Below are positions 7,392-16,540 of a DNA stretch of 64,000 bases, one piece after another. The notes under the pieces are model-generated. The model was not told where the DNA came from and made no database searches. It was given only the letters and a program-made list of their open reading frames with translations. Each line of letters opens with the position of its first letter. Position 1 is the first letter of the stretch. Source of the DNA: VBDM01 sp035499735 (lineage in GTDB: Bacteria > Pseudomonadota > Gammaproteobacteria > Burkholderiales > SG8-39); NCBI GenBank assembly GCA_035499735.1, contig DATJYC010000058.1:61423-125422 (forward strand), given 5' to 3'. The translations under genes were made by a program, and so were the position numbers.

Positions 7392-9743
7392 GTGAGACTC
7401 GCCGCGCTCGGCTTCGCCCTCGGCGTTTGCGTGCTCCAGCAGCTGCCCGAGCTTCCGGCTTGGGGGGCCCTCGCCTCGCTTTGCGCATTCGCCGGGGCAG
7501 GCGCAGCCTTCGGGACGCGCCTTCCCGCGATCGCCGCCGCGCCGGCGAGGTTTGCCGCGTTCGCCGCGATCGGCCTTGCCTGGTCCGCGGCGCTCGCGCA
7601 CTGCAGGCTGGCCGACAGGCTCGATCCGGACCTCGAGGGACGCGACGTGATGGTCTCCGGCGTGATCGCCAGCCTGCCGCAGCCCGTCGAGCGCGGCGTC
7701 CGCTTCGACTTCGACGTCGAGACTCCGGAAAGCGGCGTGCCGCGCCATATTTCGCTTGCCTGGTACGGCGGCTTCACGTCCGAGGGCGGCGGCGTCGCGC
7801 TCCCCGTGCGGCCGGGGGAGCGCTGGCGCTATCGCGTGCGCCTGCGCCGGCCTCATGGCAACGTCAATCCGCACGGCTTCGACTACGAGGCGTGGCTGCT
7901 CGAGCGCGGAATCCGCGCTACCGGCTACGTGAGAACGCCCGGCCGCGGCGAAGACGCGGCGGCAGAGCGCCTCGAAGCGATGGTGATGCGGCCCCCGTAT
8001 CTCATCGAACGCGTGCGCGAGTTCGTACGCGAAAGAATCCTCGGAACGCTCCCCGAGCGTCCCTACGCGGGCGTGCTGATCGCACTGGCCATAGGCGACC
8101 AGCGCGCCATCGATCCCGGGCAGTGGCAGCTGTTCGCCAGGACGGGCGTGTCGCACCTCATGTCGATATCCGGCCTTCACGTCACCATGATCGCGGGACT
8201 GTTCGCCGCGCTCGTGTCCTTCTGCTGGCGCCGCTGCGAGCGACTCGCTCTCGCGCTGCCCGCGCAGAAGGCCGCCGCGCTCGCCGGATTTCTCGCGGCG
8301 TTCGCGTATTGTCTGATTTCCGGATTTGCCGTTCCCGCACAGCGCACGCTATACATGGTGGGCGTGGCCGCGGCGGCGCTGTGGCTCGGGTGGGCGACCA
8401 GCGCCTCGCGCGTGCTTGCCGCTGCGCTCCTCGTAGTGCTCGTTCTCGACCCTTGGGCGGTGCTCTCGCCTGGCTTCTGGCTCTCCTTCGCGGCAGTCGC
8501 CGTGATCTTCCACGTAAGCACGGGGCACACCGCCAAGCCGCACTGGCTCGCGCAGTGGGGCAGGGTGCAGTGGGCAGTGACCGTAGGCCTCGCTCCGCTG
8601 ATGCTGGTGCTCTTCCAGCAGGTCTCGCTGGTGTCTCCGCTCGCCAACGCAGCCGCCATACCGCTTGTGAGCCTCGTAGTGACGCCCCTCGCTCTCGTCG
8701 GGGCAGGGCTTCCTTTCAGCTGGCCGCTCGGGCTGGCGCACTGGATCCTCGAGGCGCTCATGGCGCTCCTCGGCTGGCTCGCGGGCCTGCCCGGTGCCCT
8801 GTGGCAGCAGCATGCTCCGGTTCCCTGGACCGTGCCCCTCGCCCTGCTCGCCATCGCGTGGCTGCTCTTGCCGCGGGGCTTCCCGGCACGCTGGGTGGGG
8901 GCCGTGCTAGCGCTGCCACTCTTCGCGGTGCAACCGGCTATACCCGCCGTCGGCGAGCTCTGGATCACCGTGCTCGACGTGGGGCAGGGGCTGGCGGTGG
9001 TCGTGCGCACGAGCAATCACGCCCTGCTCTACGACGCCGGCCCCGCCTTCAATGCGTTTTCCGACAGCGGCGGCCGCATTGTGCTTCCTTACCTCCGGGG
9101 CGAGGGCATTGCCCGCCTCGACGCGATCGTCCTGTCTCACGACGATCGCGACCATTCCGGCGGCGCTGCGACGGTGCTCGATGGGATACCGGTCGCCGCG
9201 TTGTGGTCGTCGCTTCCCTCTGCTCACGCTATCCTCTCGGCGGGGCCTAGCAGCGAGCCCTGCGTCGCAGGACGCGCATGGCAATGGGACGGCGTCGCCT
9301 TCGAATTTCTCCACCCGACCGGCGCGCCTGCCGCAGGGCGCGGCCCGCGCGCCAACAACCGCAGCTGTGTGCTGAGAATCGCCGGCCCGGGGGGCCGCGT
9401 GCTCCTTGCGGGGGATATCGAGCGCGCAGCGGAGCAGGAACTCTTGCGTCGCTCTCCGGATCTCTTGCCGGCAGATGCGCTGCTCGTGCCGCACCACGGC
9501 AGCGCGACCTCGTCCAGCGCGGAGTTCGTGAAGAGGGTCGCGCCCCGCTACGCGGTATTCGCAGTGGGCTACCGCAACCGCTTCGGCCACCCCCGCGAGG
9601 AAGTCCTGGAGCGCTACCGGGAGGCCGGAAGCACCGTGGTTCGCACCGATAGCGGCGGCGCGATCGAGATCCGTTGTGGCCTGGGAGGCCTGCAGGTAGA
9701 ACTACACCGGGAGCGGGCGCGTCGCTATTGGCACGAGGGGTGA
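7392..9743 (+). CDS. comEC: DNA uptake channel protein ComEC/Rec2
   Basis: ComEC forms the inner-membrane channel for single-stranded DNA during natural transformation. The protein has 783 residues. N-terminal helices and a soluble OB-type domain come first. The Competence domain follows, with GVSHLMSISGLHVTMIAG near residues 253-270. Further membrane helices lead to a metallo-beta-lactamase-like domain from about residue 520 (LDVGQGLAVVV, SHDDRDHSGG near 583, VPHHGSATSS near 700). All metal-binding signatures are intact. The start is GTG at 7392, 79 bases after lolD. No other competence gene is in the window. Confidence 0.93.
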   Translation: MRLAALGFALGVCVLQQLPELPAWGALASLCAFAGAGAAFGTRLPAIAAAPARFAAFAAIGLAWSAALAHCRLADRLDPDLEGRDVMVSGVIASLPQPVERGVRFDFDVETPESGVPRHISLAWYGGFTSEGGGVALPVRPGERWRYRVRLRRPHGNVNPHGFDYEAWLLERGIRATGYVRTPGRGEDAAAERLEAMVMRPPYLIERVREFVRERILGTLPERPYAGVLIALAIGDQRAIDPGQWQLFARTGVSHLMSISGLHVTMIAGLFAALVSFCWRRCERLALALPAQKAAALAGFLAAFAYCLISGFAVPAQRTLYMVGVAAAALWLGWATSASRVLAAALLVVLVLDPWAVLSPGFWLSFAAVAVIFHVSTGHTAKPHWLAQWGRVQWAVTVGLAPLMLVLFQQVSLVSPLANAAAIPLVSLVVTPLALVGAGLPFSWPLGLAHWILEALMALLGWLAGLPGALWQQHAPVPWTVPLALLAIAWLLLPRGFPARWVGAVLALPLFAVQPAIPAVGELWITVLDVGQGLAVVVRTSNHALLYDAGPAFNAFSDSGGRIVLPYLRGEGIARLDAIVLSHDDRDHSGGAATVLDGIPVAALWSSLPSAHAILSAGPSSEPCVAGRAWQWDGVAFEFLHPTGAPAAGRGPRANNRSCVLRIAGPGGRVLLAGDIERAAEQELLRRSPDLLPADALLVPHHGSATSSSAEFVKRVAPRYAVFAVGYRNRFGHPREEVLERYREAGSTVVRTDSGGAIEIRCGLGGLQVELHRERARRYWHEG

Positions 9744-9773
9744 GCGGCTATACTCCGGGACGGAGAAGCCGCC

Positions 9774-10622
9774 TTGAGTCTAGTCGCGAACATCGTGGTG
9801 AGCGGCGACCCGCATGCTCTGCGGGAATACCGCGGCGAGGTGAACCGGCTCCTGGACGAAGAGAGGGGGGCCTCCTTTCGCGAGCTGCATACCGCCGAGC
9901 GCCTCGAGTATGAATTCAGCGGCCAGGACGGCATTCCCTTTCCGCCCTTTGTATCCGCCTCCCAGGCTCATCCCGATGTCACCGTGGAAGTGCGATGGAG
10001 AGACGCGTCTATGGGGAGAGCGGGGCGGGCGGTCATCCGCAACGGGGTGCTCGCCGAACAGGCGGTAGAGTCCGAGACGCCCCGGTGCGATGTCTCTTGC
10101 GAGGTGCGCGCGGCCCGGGACGGCACGCTCGAGCTGGCGGTGACCTGCGCCCGCTGGCGGGAGTCCTGGCACGGGTACGTCCTCGGCCAGAACCAGCACG
10201 CGTTCTTCCGCGTCGCGGGTTCGGCCGTGTCCTGGGAGCTGCTGGCGTCGGACGGTGTCGAGGCCCAGTGGGCCGAGCAGTGGAATCTCGGCGCTGAAGA
10301 GCCTGTTTATTCCGAGCTCGCTCCGCGCGAGCCGATCCGGGAGGACGAGCTGCGCGAGCTCGACCGCATTGCGCAAGGATTCGCGCACGAATGGATCTGG
10401 TTCGGGGAGAGTCCCATCGAGGAGACGGCGGTCGAGCGCCATCGCTTCGCCGCGTATGGCTATCCGGTGCGGGCAGCCAATCTGCGCTCCGAGAAGCTGC
10501 GCAGCGTGCTGCGTCCGAAGGGTGGATCGCTCGCGTTTGCCTCGTTCGGCGAGCACGAGCGCTGGATTCCCGCGCTGCTGGAGCGGTGGTGGCTGCGTGC
10601 GAGGACGCACGAGGCGGGATGA
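9774..10622 (+). CDS. Conserved-looking protein of unknown function
   Basis: I do not recognise this 282-residue protein. The start is TTG at 9774, preceded by GGAGAAG at a good distance. There is no signal peptide or membrane helix. The N-terminal 90 residues (NIVVSGD, then a PFPPF patch, then a TVEVRWRD strand) hint at a small alpha/beta domain. The rest is rich in Trp, Arg and Glu, with an acidic mid-region. The stop overlaps the next start (ATGA), tying it to an alpha/beta hydrolase and, through that, to phospholipase A. A role near lipid or ester metabolism is only a contextual guess. Confidence 0.6.
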   Translation: MSLVANIVVSGDPHALREYRGEVNRLLDEERGASFRELHTAERLEYEFSGQDGIPFPPFVSASQAHPDVTVEVRWRDASMGRAGRAVIRNGVLAEQAVESETPRCDVSCEVRAARDGTLELAVTCARWRESWHGYVLGQNQHAFFRVAGSAVSWELLASDGVEAQWAEQWNLGAEEPVYSELAPREPIREDELRELDRIAQGFAHEWIWFGESPIEETAVERHRFAAYGYPVRAANLRSEKLRSVLRPKGGSLAFASFGEHERWIPALLERWWLRARTHEAG

Positions 10623-11473
10623 GCGAGCTCTCTCGGCGGGGAACGTTCCGGCTCCCGGCAGGCCGGCGCATCGCCTACGTCGAATGGGGCGAGCCGGGCG
10701 CGGAAGTGCTCATGTGCGTCCATGGGCTCACGCGCTGCGCCCGCGACTTCGATTTTCTTGCGCCGGAGATGGCGCGCCGCGGCTATCGCGTGATCTGCCC
10801 CGACGTCGCGGGACGCGGTGATTCCGATTGGCTGAAGGAGCCGATGGACTACGCCATCCCGACGTATGCGAAGGACATGCTGATGCTGATGGCGGACCAG
10901 AAGCTCGAGTCGGTGCGGTGGGTGGGAACGTCGCTCGGGGGCCTCATCGGCATGGCGATCGCCGCGATGCCCGAGTCGCCGATCCAGAGGCTGGCGCTGA
11001 ACGACGTCGGACCTGTGCTGACGCTGGCCGCGATCAGGCGCATCGCAGAGTACGTGGGCAAATGGCCGCCGCTTCCGACGATCGAGGCCGCCGAGCAGTT
11101 CGTGCGGGCCACGAGCGCGACTTTCGGCCCGCACACCGACGCCGAATGGCGCTTCCTGACCGAGCACGTTGTTCGCAGGAACGCGGACGGCTCCTTCAGG
11201 ATGCACTACGACCCGGCGATCGCGGTGCCCTTCAACGCCGAGCTGCCCGATCGGGACCTCGAGTTGTGGAAACTCTACGACACCATCCATTGCCCGACGC
11301 TGGTGCTGCGAGGCGAGCACTCGGATCTGCTCTCGCGCGAAACCGTCGGGCAGATGGCAGTCCGCGGTCCGCGCGCGCACGCGATCGAGATCCCCGGGGT
11401 GGGTCATGCTCCCACGCTCATCCATGCGGACCAGATCGCCGTCGTCCGGGATTTCCTGCTCGCGGGCCGATGA
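10619..11473 (+). CDS. Alpha/beta hydrolase
   Basis: This is a cytoplasmic serine hydrolase of 284 residues, probably an esterase or lipase-like enzyme. The oxyanion region CVHGLTRCARDF lies near residue 36. The nucleophile elbow is GTSLGGLIG near 102. The acid residue is probably in RGEHSDLLS near 231, and the catalytic His in GVGHAPTL near 262. The ATG at 10619 was chosen because it overlaps the previous stop and begins just before the first conserved strand; the open frame extends further upstream but only over the preceding gene. It is coupled to pldA by another ATGA overlap. The substrate is unknown. Confidence 0.88.
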   Translation: MSELSRRGTFRLPAGRRIAYVEWGEPGAEVLMCVHGLTRCARDFDFLAPEMARRGYRVICPDVAGRGDSDWLKEPMDYAIPTYAKDMLMLMADQKLESVRWVGTSLGGLIGMAIAAMPESPIQRLALNDVGPVLTLAAIRRIAEYVGKWPPLPTIEAAEQFVRATSATFGPHTDAEWRFLTEHVVRRNADGSFRMHYDPAIAVPFNAELPDRDLELWKLYDTIHCPTLVLRGEHSDLLSRETVGQMAVRGPRAHAIEIPGVGHAPTLIHADQIAVVRDFLLAGR

Positions 11474-12459
11474 ACGCGCGACTCGGTGCATGGAGCGCCG
11501 CGTTCCTCGCGTTGCTTCTGCCCGGAGCGTCGCGCGCGGCGCAGGACGCCGACTACGCGAAGTGCCGCGATATTCAGGACGACAGGGGGCGCCTCGAGTG
11601 CTTCGACGCGGTCGGGCAGGCGAGCATGGGACCGCCGCCCAGCTACCTCGAGCGCCACTGGAAGCTCGGGCCGGGCGACAAGCGCATCAGGATCGACGAC
11701 GTCCAGACGCACCAGCCCACGTATGTCCTCGTCGGCAAGTGGACCAACCATGCTAATACCCAGCCTTCCAGCCCTTCGCCGGATCACGCGGTTCCCGTGG
11801 CGATCCCCTACAACGACGACGAACTGGCGTTTCAGCTGTCCTTCAAGTCCGAGCTGCTGTCCCGGCACGATTTCGATCGGCAGTACCTCGGGCTGAGCAA
11901 TGTGCGGCTGTGGTTCGCGTACACGCAACGGTCCTTCTGGCAGCTGTACAACCCGCGCCTGTCGCGCCCGTTTCGCGAGACCAACTACGAGCCGGAGGTG
12001 ATCGCGACCTTCAGCACCGGCAATCAATTCGACGGCTGGAAGCTCTTGAATCTCGGCCTGGTGCACCAGTCCAACGGCCGCTCGCTGCCCCAGTCTCGCA
12101 GCTGGAACCGGGTCTACGCCCAGGGCGGGTGGGAATGGGGCCGGCTCGCGGTGCTGGCTCGCGCGTGGTACCGGATTCCGGAGAGCGCGGAGAAAGACGA
12201 CAACCCGGACATCCAGGACTACCTCGGCAGAGGCGACGTGCAGCTGCGCTGGCAATTTGACAACGATAAATCTGTGTCCCTGCTGCTGAGACGCTCGTTC
12301 CAGACCGGCCGCGGGTTCGCGCAGCTCGACTGGACGAGCCGCAAGCTCGTAGGCGCGGCGCGCGTCTACGTTCAGGCGACCTCGGGATTCGGGGAGAGCC
12401 TGATCGACTACAACTTCAGGCAGAACACGATAGGCATCGGCTTCGCTTACGGCAGCTAG
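11470..12459 (+). CDS. pldA: Outer-membrane phospholipase A
   Basis: OMPLA hydrolyses phospholipids that have flipped into the outer leaflet of the outer membrane. The protein has 329 residues. A signal peptide is visible (cleavage after SRA near residue 22), followed by a short soluble stretch with a Cys pair and then the 12-stranded barrel. The catalytic signature VHQSNGRS, ending SRSWNRVY, supplies the His and Ser. The Asn partner is expected about 14 residues later in the family. The ATG at 11470 overlaps the hydrolase stop. The protein ends in a strand with an aromatic residue near the C-terminus (GFAYGS). Confidence 0.93.
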   Translation: MNARLGAWSAAFLALLLPGASRAAQDADYAKCRDIQDDRGRLECFDAVGQASMGPPPSYLERHWKLGPGDKRIRIDDVQTHQPTYVLVGKWTNHANTQPSSPSPDHAVPVAIPYNDDELAFQLSFKSELLSRHDFDRQYLGLSNVRLWFAYTQRSFWQLYNPRLSRPFRETNYEPEVIATFSTGNQFDGWKLLNLGLVHQSNGRSLPQSRSWNRVYAQGGWEWGRLAVLARAWYRIPESAEKDDNPDIQDYLGRGDVQLRWQFDNDKSVSLLLRRSFQTGRGFAQLDWTSRKLVGAARVYVQATSGFGESLIDYNFRQNTIGIGFAYGS

Positions 12460-12571
12460 CGTAGCGCGGCCACAGCCAACCGAAAGTCCCGGCGGCCAAC
12501 ATCACGCTGTTAGCGATGAACACGAAAAACCGCAGAGAAGAGAATGGGAAGCCAAAGCGAGCCCAGTGCCG

Positions 12572-13348
12572 TCATGAATACCCCCCTTTGGATGCTCGCT
12601 GCAACGCGGGATCCTGCCGGTAGAACTGCGCGAGCTGAGTGTATAACTCCGGCCAGTCCCGCGCGAGCACGGCCGACTCGGTGAAGAAGGCCTCGCTCAT
12701 GACGGCGAAGAATTCGGCCGGGTGCTCGGAGGCGTAGGGATCGATGAAGGTCGGCTCGCCGGAGTCGACCTGGGCGCAGAAGCGGCTGTAAGCGTCCTCG
12801 AGCGCTTTGCGCCATCTGACCGGGTCCATCCCGCGCCGCGCCGCGGGATAGTCCGCATCGCCGCCGCCGTCCATGTGGATCTTGTGCGCGAATTCGTGGA
12901 TAACCACGTTGTAGCCGCGCTCGCTCATGCCCACGTCCTCCCACGAGAGGATCACCGGACCGCCCGGCCAAGCCTCACCGGCCAGCTCCTCCGCGAAGCT
13001 GTGGACCACGCCGTCCTCGTCGACTTCCTCCTTATGGACCCGGAATTCGCCCGGGTACACGATGATCCCCACCCAGCCCTGGTAAACGTCGAGCCCGAGG
13101 TTGAGGATCGGCAGGCAGGCCTGCGCGGCGATCGACAGCCGGATGTCGTCGGTGAGCGAAAGGCCGTGCGCACCGTGCATCTCCTTCTCGGCGAGGAAGA
13201 GGACGACGAGGTGCTTAAGCCGTGCGGCGTCCTCCTCCGAAATCCCTCGCAGGAACGACAGCTTCGCTGCGACTCGCTTCCACAACGCCTCGTCGAGGCG
13301 GGCGCTCTTCAGCGTTCTTCGACGACGCCATTCGCGAAGGAGTCCCAT
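12572..13348 (-). CDS. mtfA: MtfA-family zinc-dependent peptidase
   Basis: MtfA-type proteins are M90 metallopeptidases; in E. coli MtfA sequesters the Mlc repressor. The protein has 258 residues. The zinc-binding motif HEFAH lies at residues 151-155, and downstream FDP-like and AEFFAVMSEAFF segments supply the third ligand and family signature. The conserved QACLPILNLGLDVY segment lies near residues 76-90. The ATG at 13348 (MGLLREWRR) was chosen over an upstream start because it lies one base after the EamA stop. No Mlc homologue is visible nearby, so the target is unknown. Confidence 0.85.
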   Translation of the reverse strand: MGLLREWRRRRTLKSARLDEALWKRVAAKLSFLRGISEEDAARLKHLVVLFLAEKEMHGAHGLSLTDDIRLSIAAQACLPILNLGLDVYQGWVGIIVYPGEFRVHKEEVDEDGVVHSFAEELAGEAWPGGPVILSWEDVGMSERGYNVVIHEFAHKIHMDGGGDADYPAARRGMDPVRWRKALEDAYSRFCAQVDSGEPTFIDPYASEHPAEFFAVMSEAFFTESAVLARDWPELYTQLAQFYRQDPALQRASKGGYS

Positions 13349-13349
13349 G

Positions 13350-14243
13350 TCAGCGGCGCGAGGTGAGCACCACGCCGGCAAGCACTAGCGCGAACCCGGC
13401 CAGGTGGTAGGCCCGGAGCGGCTCGCCGAGAAGAATCACCGCGAACAGGATACCGAATACCGGGATTACGGGGTTGAAGAACCCGACGACATTGGGACCA
13501 AGCGCCGCGACGGCGTGGTTCCAACAGACATAGGCGACTATCGACGGGAAGATCGCGAGGTAGGCGATCGTTGCGATCGCCGTTGGAGTCAAGGTCATTG
13601 TCCGACTCGCGCTCATTTCCCAGAGGAAGAACGGAAAGGACACGAGCGCCGCTGAGGCGATCGTGGTGAAAAGGAAGGACAGCGCACGCAACGGCGGGCG
13701 CCATTTCAGCGTGACCGTGTAGACGGCCCACAGAAACGCCCCGCCGAGGATCAGGAAATCCCCAGGATTGAGCCTCAGCCCGGCGAGCGTCCGCAGGTTC
13801 CCGCCGCTCACGATCGAGACCACGCCAGCGAGCGACAACGCCAGACCCAGCAGCTGTCTAGCGCTGACCGTCAGGCCAAGCAGGAGCCAGGACAGAGGAA
13901 CGACGAACAGCGGCAGGGAGGAGTTGAGCAGCGTAGCGTTGATCGCCGTGGTCCGGCTCACCCCCCAGTAGCCGAGCAGCGTGAACCCGCCGGCGCCGAC
14001 CGCACCGAAAACGAAGAGCTTCGGAAGGTGCGCGCGGATGAGCGGGGCGTCCTCGTGCAGCTGGCGCAGCGCGAACGGCAAAAGGAGCGCGGCTGCGATC
14101 GTCCAGCGCCAGAACGACAGTGCGAAGGGCGCGATCTCGAAATTCACCAGCCGGGCCGCGACCCAATTGCCGCCGAAGGAGGCGGCGGCGACGAGGAGCA
14201 GAACGTAGGGGAGGGCGCGGGCTCGCGCCGGGCCTTCTCGCAT
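13350..14243 (-). CDS. EamA/DMT-family transporter
   Basis: This inner-membrane protein of 297 residues has about ten predicted helices in two homologous halves, the drug/metabolite transporter (EamA) layout. The N-terminal signature FGGNWVAARL lies near residue 23. The start of the second EamA repeat lies near residue 155 (GDFLILGGAFLWAVYTVTLK). Substrates in this family are mostly metabolites or amino acids and cannot be inferred here. It is divergent from relA, with 43 bases between start codons, and lies directly upstream of the MtfA-like gene. Confidence 0.88.
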   Translation of the reverse strand: MREGPARARALPYVLLLVAAASFGGNWVAARLVNFEIAPFALSFWRWTIAAALLLPFALRQLHEDAPLIRAHLPKLFVFGAVGAGGFTLLGYWGVSRTTAINATLLNSSLPLFVVPLSWLLLGLTVSARQLLGLALSLAGVVSIVSGGNLRTLAGLRLNPGDFLILGGAFLWAVYTVTLKWRPPLRALSFLFTTIASAALVSFPFFLWEMSASRTMTLTPTAIATIAYLAIFPSIVAYVCWNHAVAALGPNVVGFFNPVIPVFGILFAVILLGEPLRAYHLAGFALVLAGVVLTSRR

Positions 14244-14286
14244 CCGAAGTCCAAAAAGAGCGGATTATCCGGGATAAACTGCACGC

Positions 14287-16461
14287 ATGGTATCGACAAC
14301 GCGCACGGGCTCCGCTGGGCTCGGCGACGACATCCTTCCGGCGGGATCGCCGGAAGAGGACCGGCGCGTGCTCGCGCGGGCGCTCGAGTTCGCCAAGGGC
14401 GTGTACGGCGACAGGGTTCTGGGTACCGGGGAGCCGGCGTACGAGCACGCCATCGGCTTGATACGCAACCTCGTGCAACTGCGCCTCGACGCCGATTCGC
14501 TCGCCGCAGGCGTGCTGTTTGCCGTGCCCGCTTGGCTTGCGGATGCCGAGGAGAAGCTGGCGACGTCCTTTGGGCCGGCCGTGGCCGCGCTCGTGTCGGG
14601 CATCGACAAGCTCAACCAGCTCCGGGTGGTCACTCGCGCCGCGGCGCTGCGGAAGGACGCAGCGCCCCAGGCCGAAGTGCTGCGCAAGATGCTCCTTGCC
14701 ATGGTCGCCGACATCCGCGTGGTGCTGCTGCGGCTCGCGAGCCGCACCCAGACCCTGCGCTGGCTCGCTCGCGCTCCAGACGCGGAACGCGCGAGCATCG
14801 CGCGCGAAACGCTGGACATCTACGCGCCGCTCGCCAACCGCCTCGGCGTGTGGCAGCTCAAGTGGGAACTCGAGGACCTCTCCTTCCGCTACCTCGAGCC
14901 CGAGCTCTACAAGCGCATCGCCGGCATGCTCGAAAGCCGTCGAAGCGAGCGCGAGCGCTTCATCGAGCTGGCGATCGCCGAGCTTGCGGACGAGCTGGCA
15001 CGTGCCGGGGTCCGCGCCGACGTGACCGGCCGCCCGAAGCACCTCTACAGCATCTACAGCAAGATGCGCGCGAAGGGGCTCGACATCTCCGAGATCCACG
15101 ACGCGAGCGGGTTGCGGGTGCTGGTCGACGAGGTGAAGGACTGCTACGCCGCGCTCGGCGTGGTCCACAACCTGTGGGCGCCGATCCCGCGCGAATTCGA
15201 CGACTATATCTCGCGGCCTAAGGCGAATCTCTACCGCTCCCTCCACACCGCGGTGATCGGGCCTGAAGGGAGGACGCTCGAGGTGCAGATCCGCACGCAC
15301 GAGATGCACCGCGACGCCGAGATCGGCGTCGCGGCGCACTGGCGGTACAAGGAGGGATCGCGGCGCGCGCGCGGCAAGGGGGACCCCGCGGACGAGAGGA
15401 TCGCCTGGCTGAGGCAGATGCTCGCCTGGCGTGACGACATTGTCGATTCCTCGGACTGGAAAGAGCAGTACAGTCAGGCCGTCGTCGACGACACGGTCTA
15501 CGTGCTCACGCCCCAGGGCAAGGTCATCGATCTCCCGAAGGGCGCGACACCGGTCGATTTCGCCTATGCCTTGCACACCGACATCGGCCACCGCTGCCGT
15601 GGCGCCAAGGTGAACGGCGCGATCGTGACTCTCGACTATCGCCTCAAGAACGCCGAGATGGTCGAGATCATCGCGGCAAAGAACGGTGGTCCCAGCCGGG
15701 ACTGGCTCAATCCCGCCTTGGGCTACATCAGGAGCTCTCGCGCGCGCAACAAGGTGCGCCAGTGGTTCAACAGCCGGGAGGTGGAGGAGGTCATCGCCGC
15801 CGGGCGCGCGCTGGTCGAGCGAGAGCTCAGGCGCGAGGGCGTGCGCGCCGCGAGCCTCGATGAGCTGGCGAAGCGTCTGGGCTTTGCGTCGCCCGACGAG
15901 CTCTTCGCCGCGGTCGGGCGCGAGGAAGTCGGCCCCCGGCAGCTGCAGACAGCCTTGCGGGGTGAGGCCGGGCGCGAGGTGCGGGAGCCGCGGCCGCGCG
16001 CGGGGCGCGTGCCCCGCGCGGGCGGCGGCGTTCTCGTCGTCGGCGTCGATCGGCTGATGACCGTGCTCGGGCGCTGCTGCAAGCCTGCGCCGCCCGACCG
16101 GATCCTGGGCTTTGTTACGAAAGGCCGCGGCGTTTCGGTTCACCGCCGCGAGTGCCCGAGTCTGGCGCGCATGAGCGAACGCTTTCCCGAGCGCGTCATC
16201 GCGGCGGAATGGGGTGACCGCGGCGCCCGCGCCTACCCCGTGGACATCGTGGTTCGCGGCAGCGACCGGCAGGGCTTATTGCGTGACGTCAGCGAAGCGC
16301 TGGCAAGACTGAAGACCAACGTCATCGCCGCGAGGACGCAGACCCGCAACGACATCGCGCTAATGCACTTCACGATCGAAGTCCTGGATATAGACCAGCT
16401 GCAGCGTGCCCTGTCCGCGATCGAGGACGTGCGCGGCGTGCTCTCCTCGGCGCGGCGCTAG
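14287..16461 (+). CDS. relA: (p)ppGpp synthetase RelA (inactive HD domain)
   Basis: RelA makes (p)ppGpp on stalled ribosomes during amino-acid starvation. The protein has 724 residues. The N-terminal HD domain is degenerate: where SpoT has LLHDVIEDT this protein has VLFAVPAWL near residues 76-84, so hydrolysis is not expected. The synthetase domain is intact (RPKHLYSIYSKM near 250, YISRPKANLYRSLHT near 308, EVQIRTHEMHRDAEIGVAAH near 332). TGS (DTVYVLTPQGKVIDLPKG), zinc-finger (GRCCKPAPPDRI) and ACT (VDIVVRGSDRQGLL) regions follow. SpoT would have to be elsewhere in the genome. Confidence 0.94.
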   Translation: MVSTTRTGSAGLGDDILPAGSPEEDRRVLARALEFAKGVYGDRVLGTGEPAYEHAIGLIRNLVQLRLDADSLAAGVLFAVPAWLADAEEKLATSFGPAVAALVSGIDKLNQLRVVTRAAALRKDAAPQAEVLRKMLLAMVADIRVVLLRLASRTQTLRWLARAPDAERASIARETLDIYAPLANRLGVWQLKWELEDLSFRYLEPELYKRIAGMLESRRSERERFIELAIAELADELARAGVRADVTGRPKHLYSIYSKMRAKGLDISEIHDASGLRVLVDEVKDCYAALGVVHNLWAPIPREFDDYISRPKANLYRSLHTAVIGPEGRTLEVQIRTHEMHRDAEIGVAAHWRYKEGSRRARGKGDPADERIAWLRQMLAWRDDIVDSSDWKEQYSQAVVDDTVYVLTPQGKVIDLPKGATPVDFAYALHTDIGHRCRGAKVNGAIVTLDYRLKNAEMVEIIAAKNGGPSRDWLNPALGYIRSSRARNKVRQWFNSREVEEVIAAGRALVERELRREGVRAASLDELAKRLGFASPDELFAAVGREEVGPRQLQTALRGEAGREVREPRPRAGRVPRAGGGVLVVGVDRLMTVLGRCCKPAPPDRILGFVTKGRGVSVHRRECPSLARMSERFPERVIAAEWGDRGARAYPVDIVVRGSDRQGLLRDVSEALARLKTNVIAARTQTRNDIALMHFTIEVLDIDQLQRALSAIEDVRGVLSSARR

Positions 16462-16492
16462 GCGTCGCCATCACCGCCCGGGTGTCTTAGCT

Positions 16493-16508
16493 GGGCCCGG
16501 AACTTGCT
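16493..16508 (+). promoter_or_regulatory. Candidate sigma-54 promoter (imperfect) for first small paralogue
   Basis: GGGCCCG-GAAC-TTGCT compares with the -24/-12 consensus TGGCACG-N4-TTGCW. Two positions differ. The diagnostic GG (16494-16495) and GC (16506-16507) are present and exactly ten bases apart. Transcription would begin near 16519, about 22 bases before the small gene's ATG. Confidence rises because the paralogue downstream has a perfect match. Confidence 0.5.
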
Positions 16509-16540
16509 CCCCCTCCGGTGGGGGTCAACCGGGAGGGATC

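Noticed and set aside
14028..15221. Long alternative frame across relA
   Set aside because: The translation is a low-complexity Arg-rich shadow; the relA frame carries all synthetase, TGS and ACT motifs.
16406..16540. Upstream extension of the first small gene into relA
   Set aside because: The strong ribosome-binding site sits directly before the ATG at 16541 and the extended part is Arg-rich out-of-frame relA sequence.
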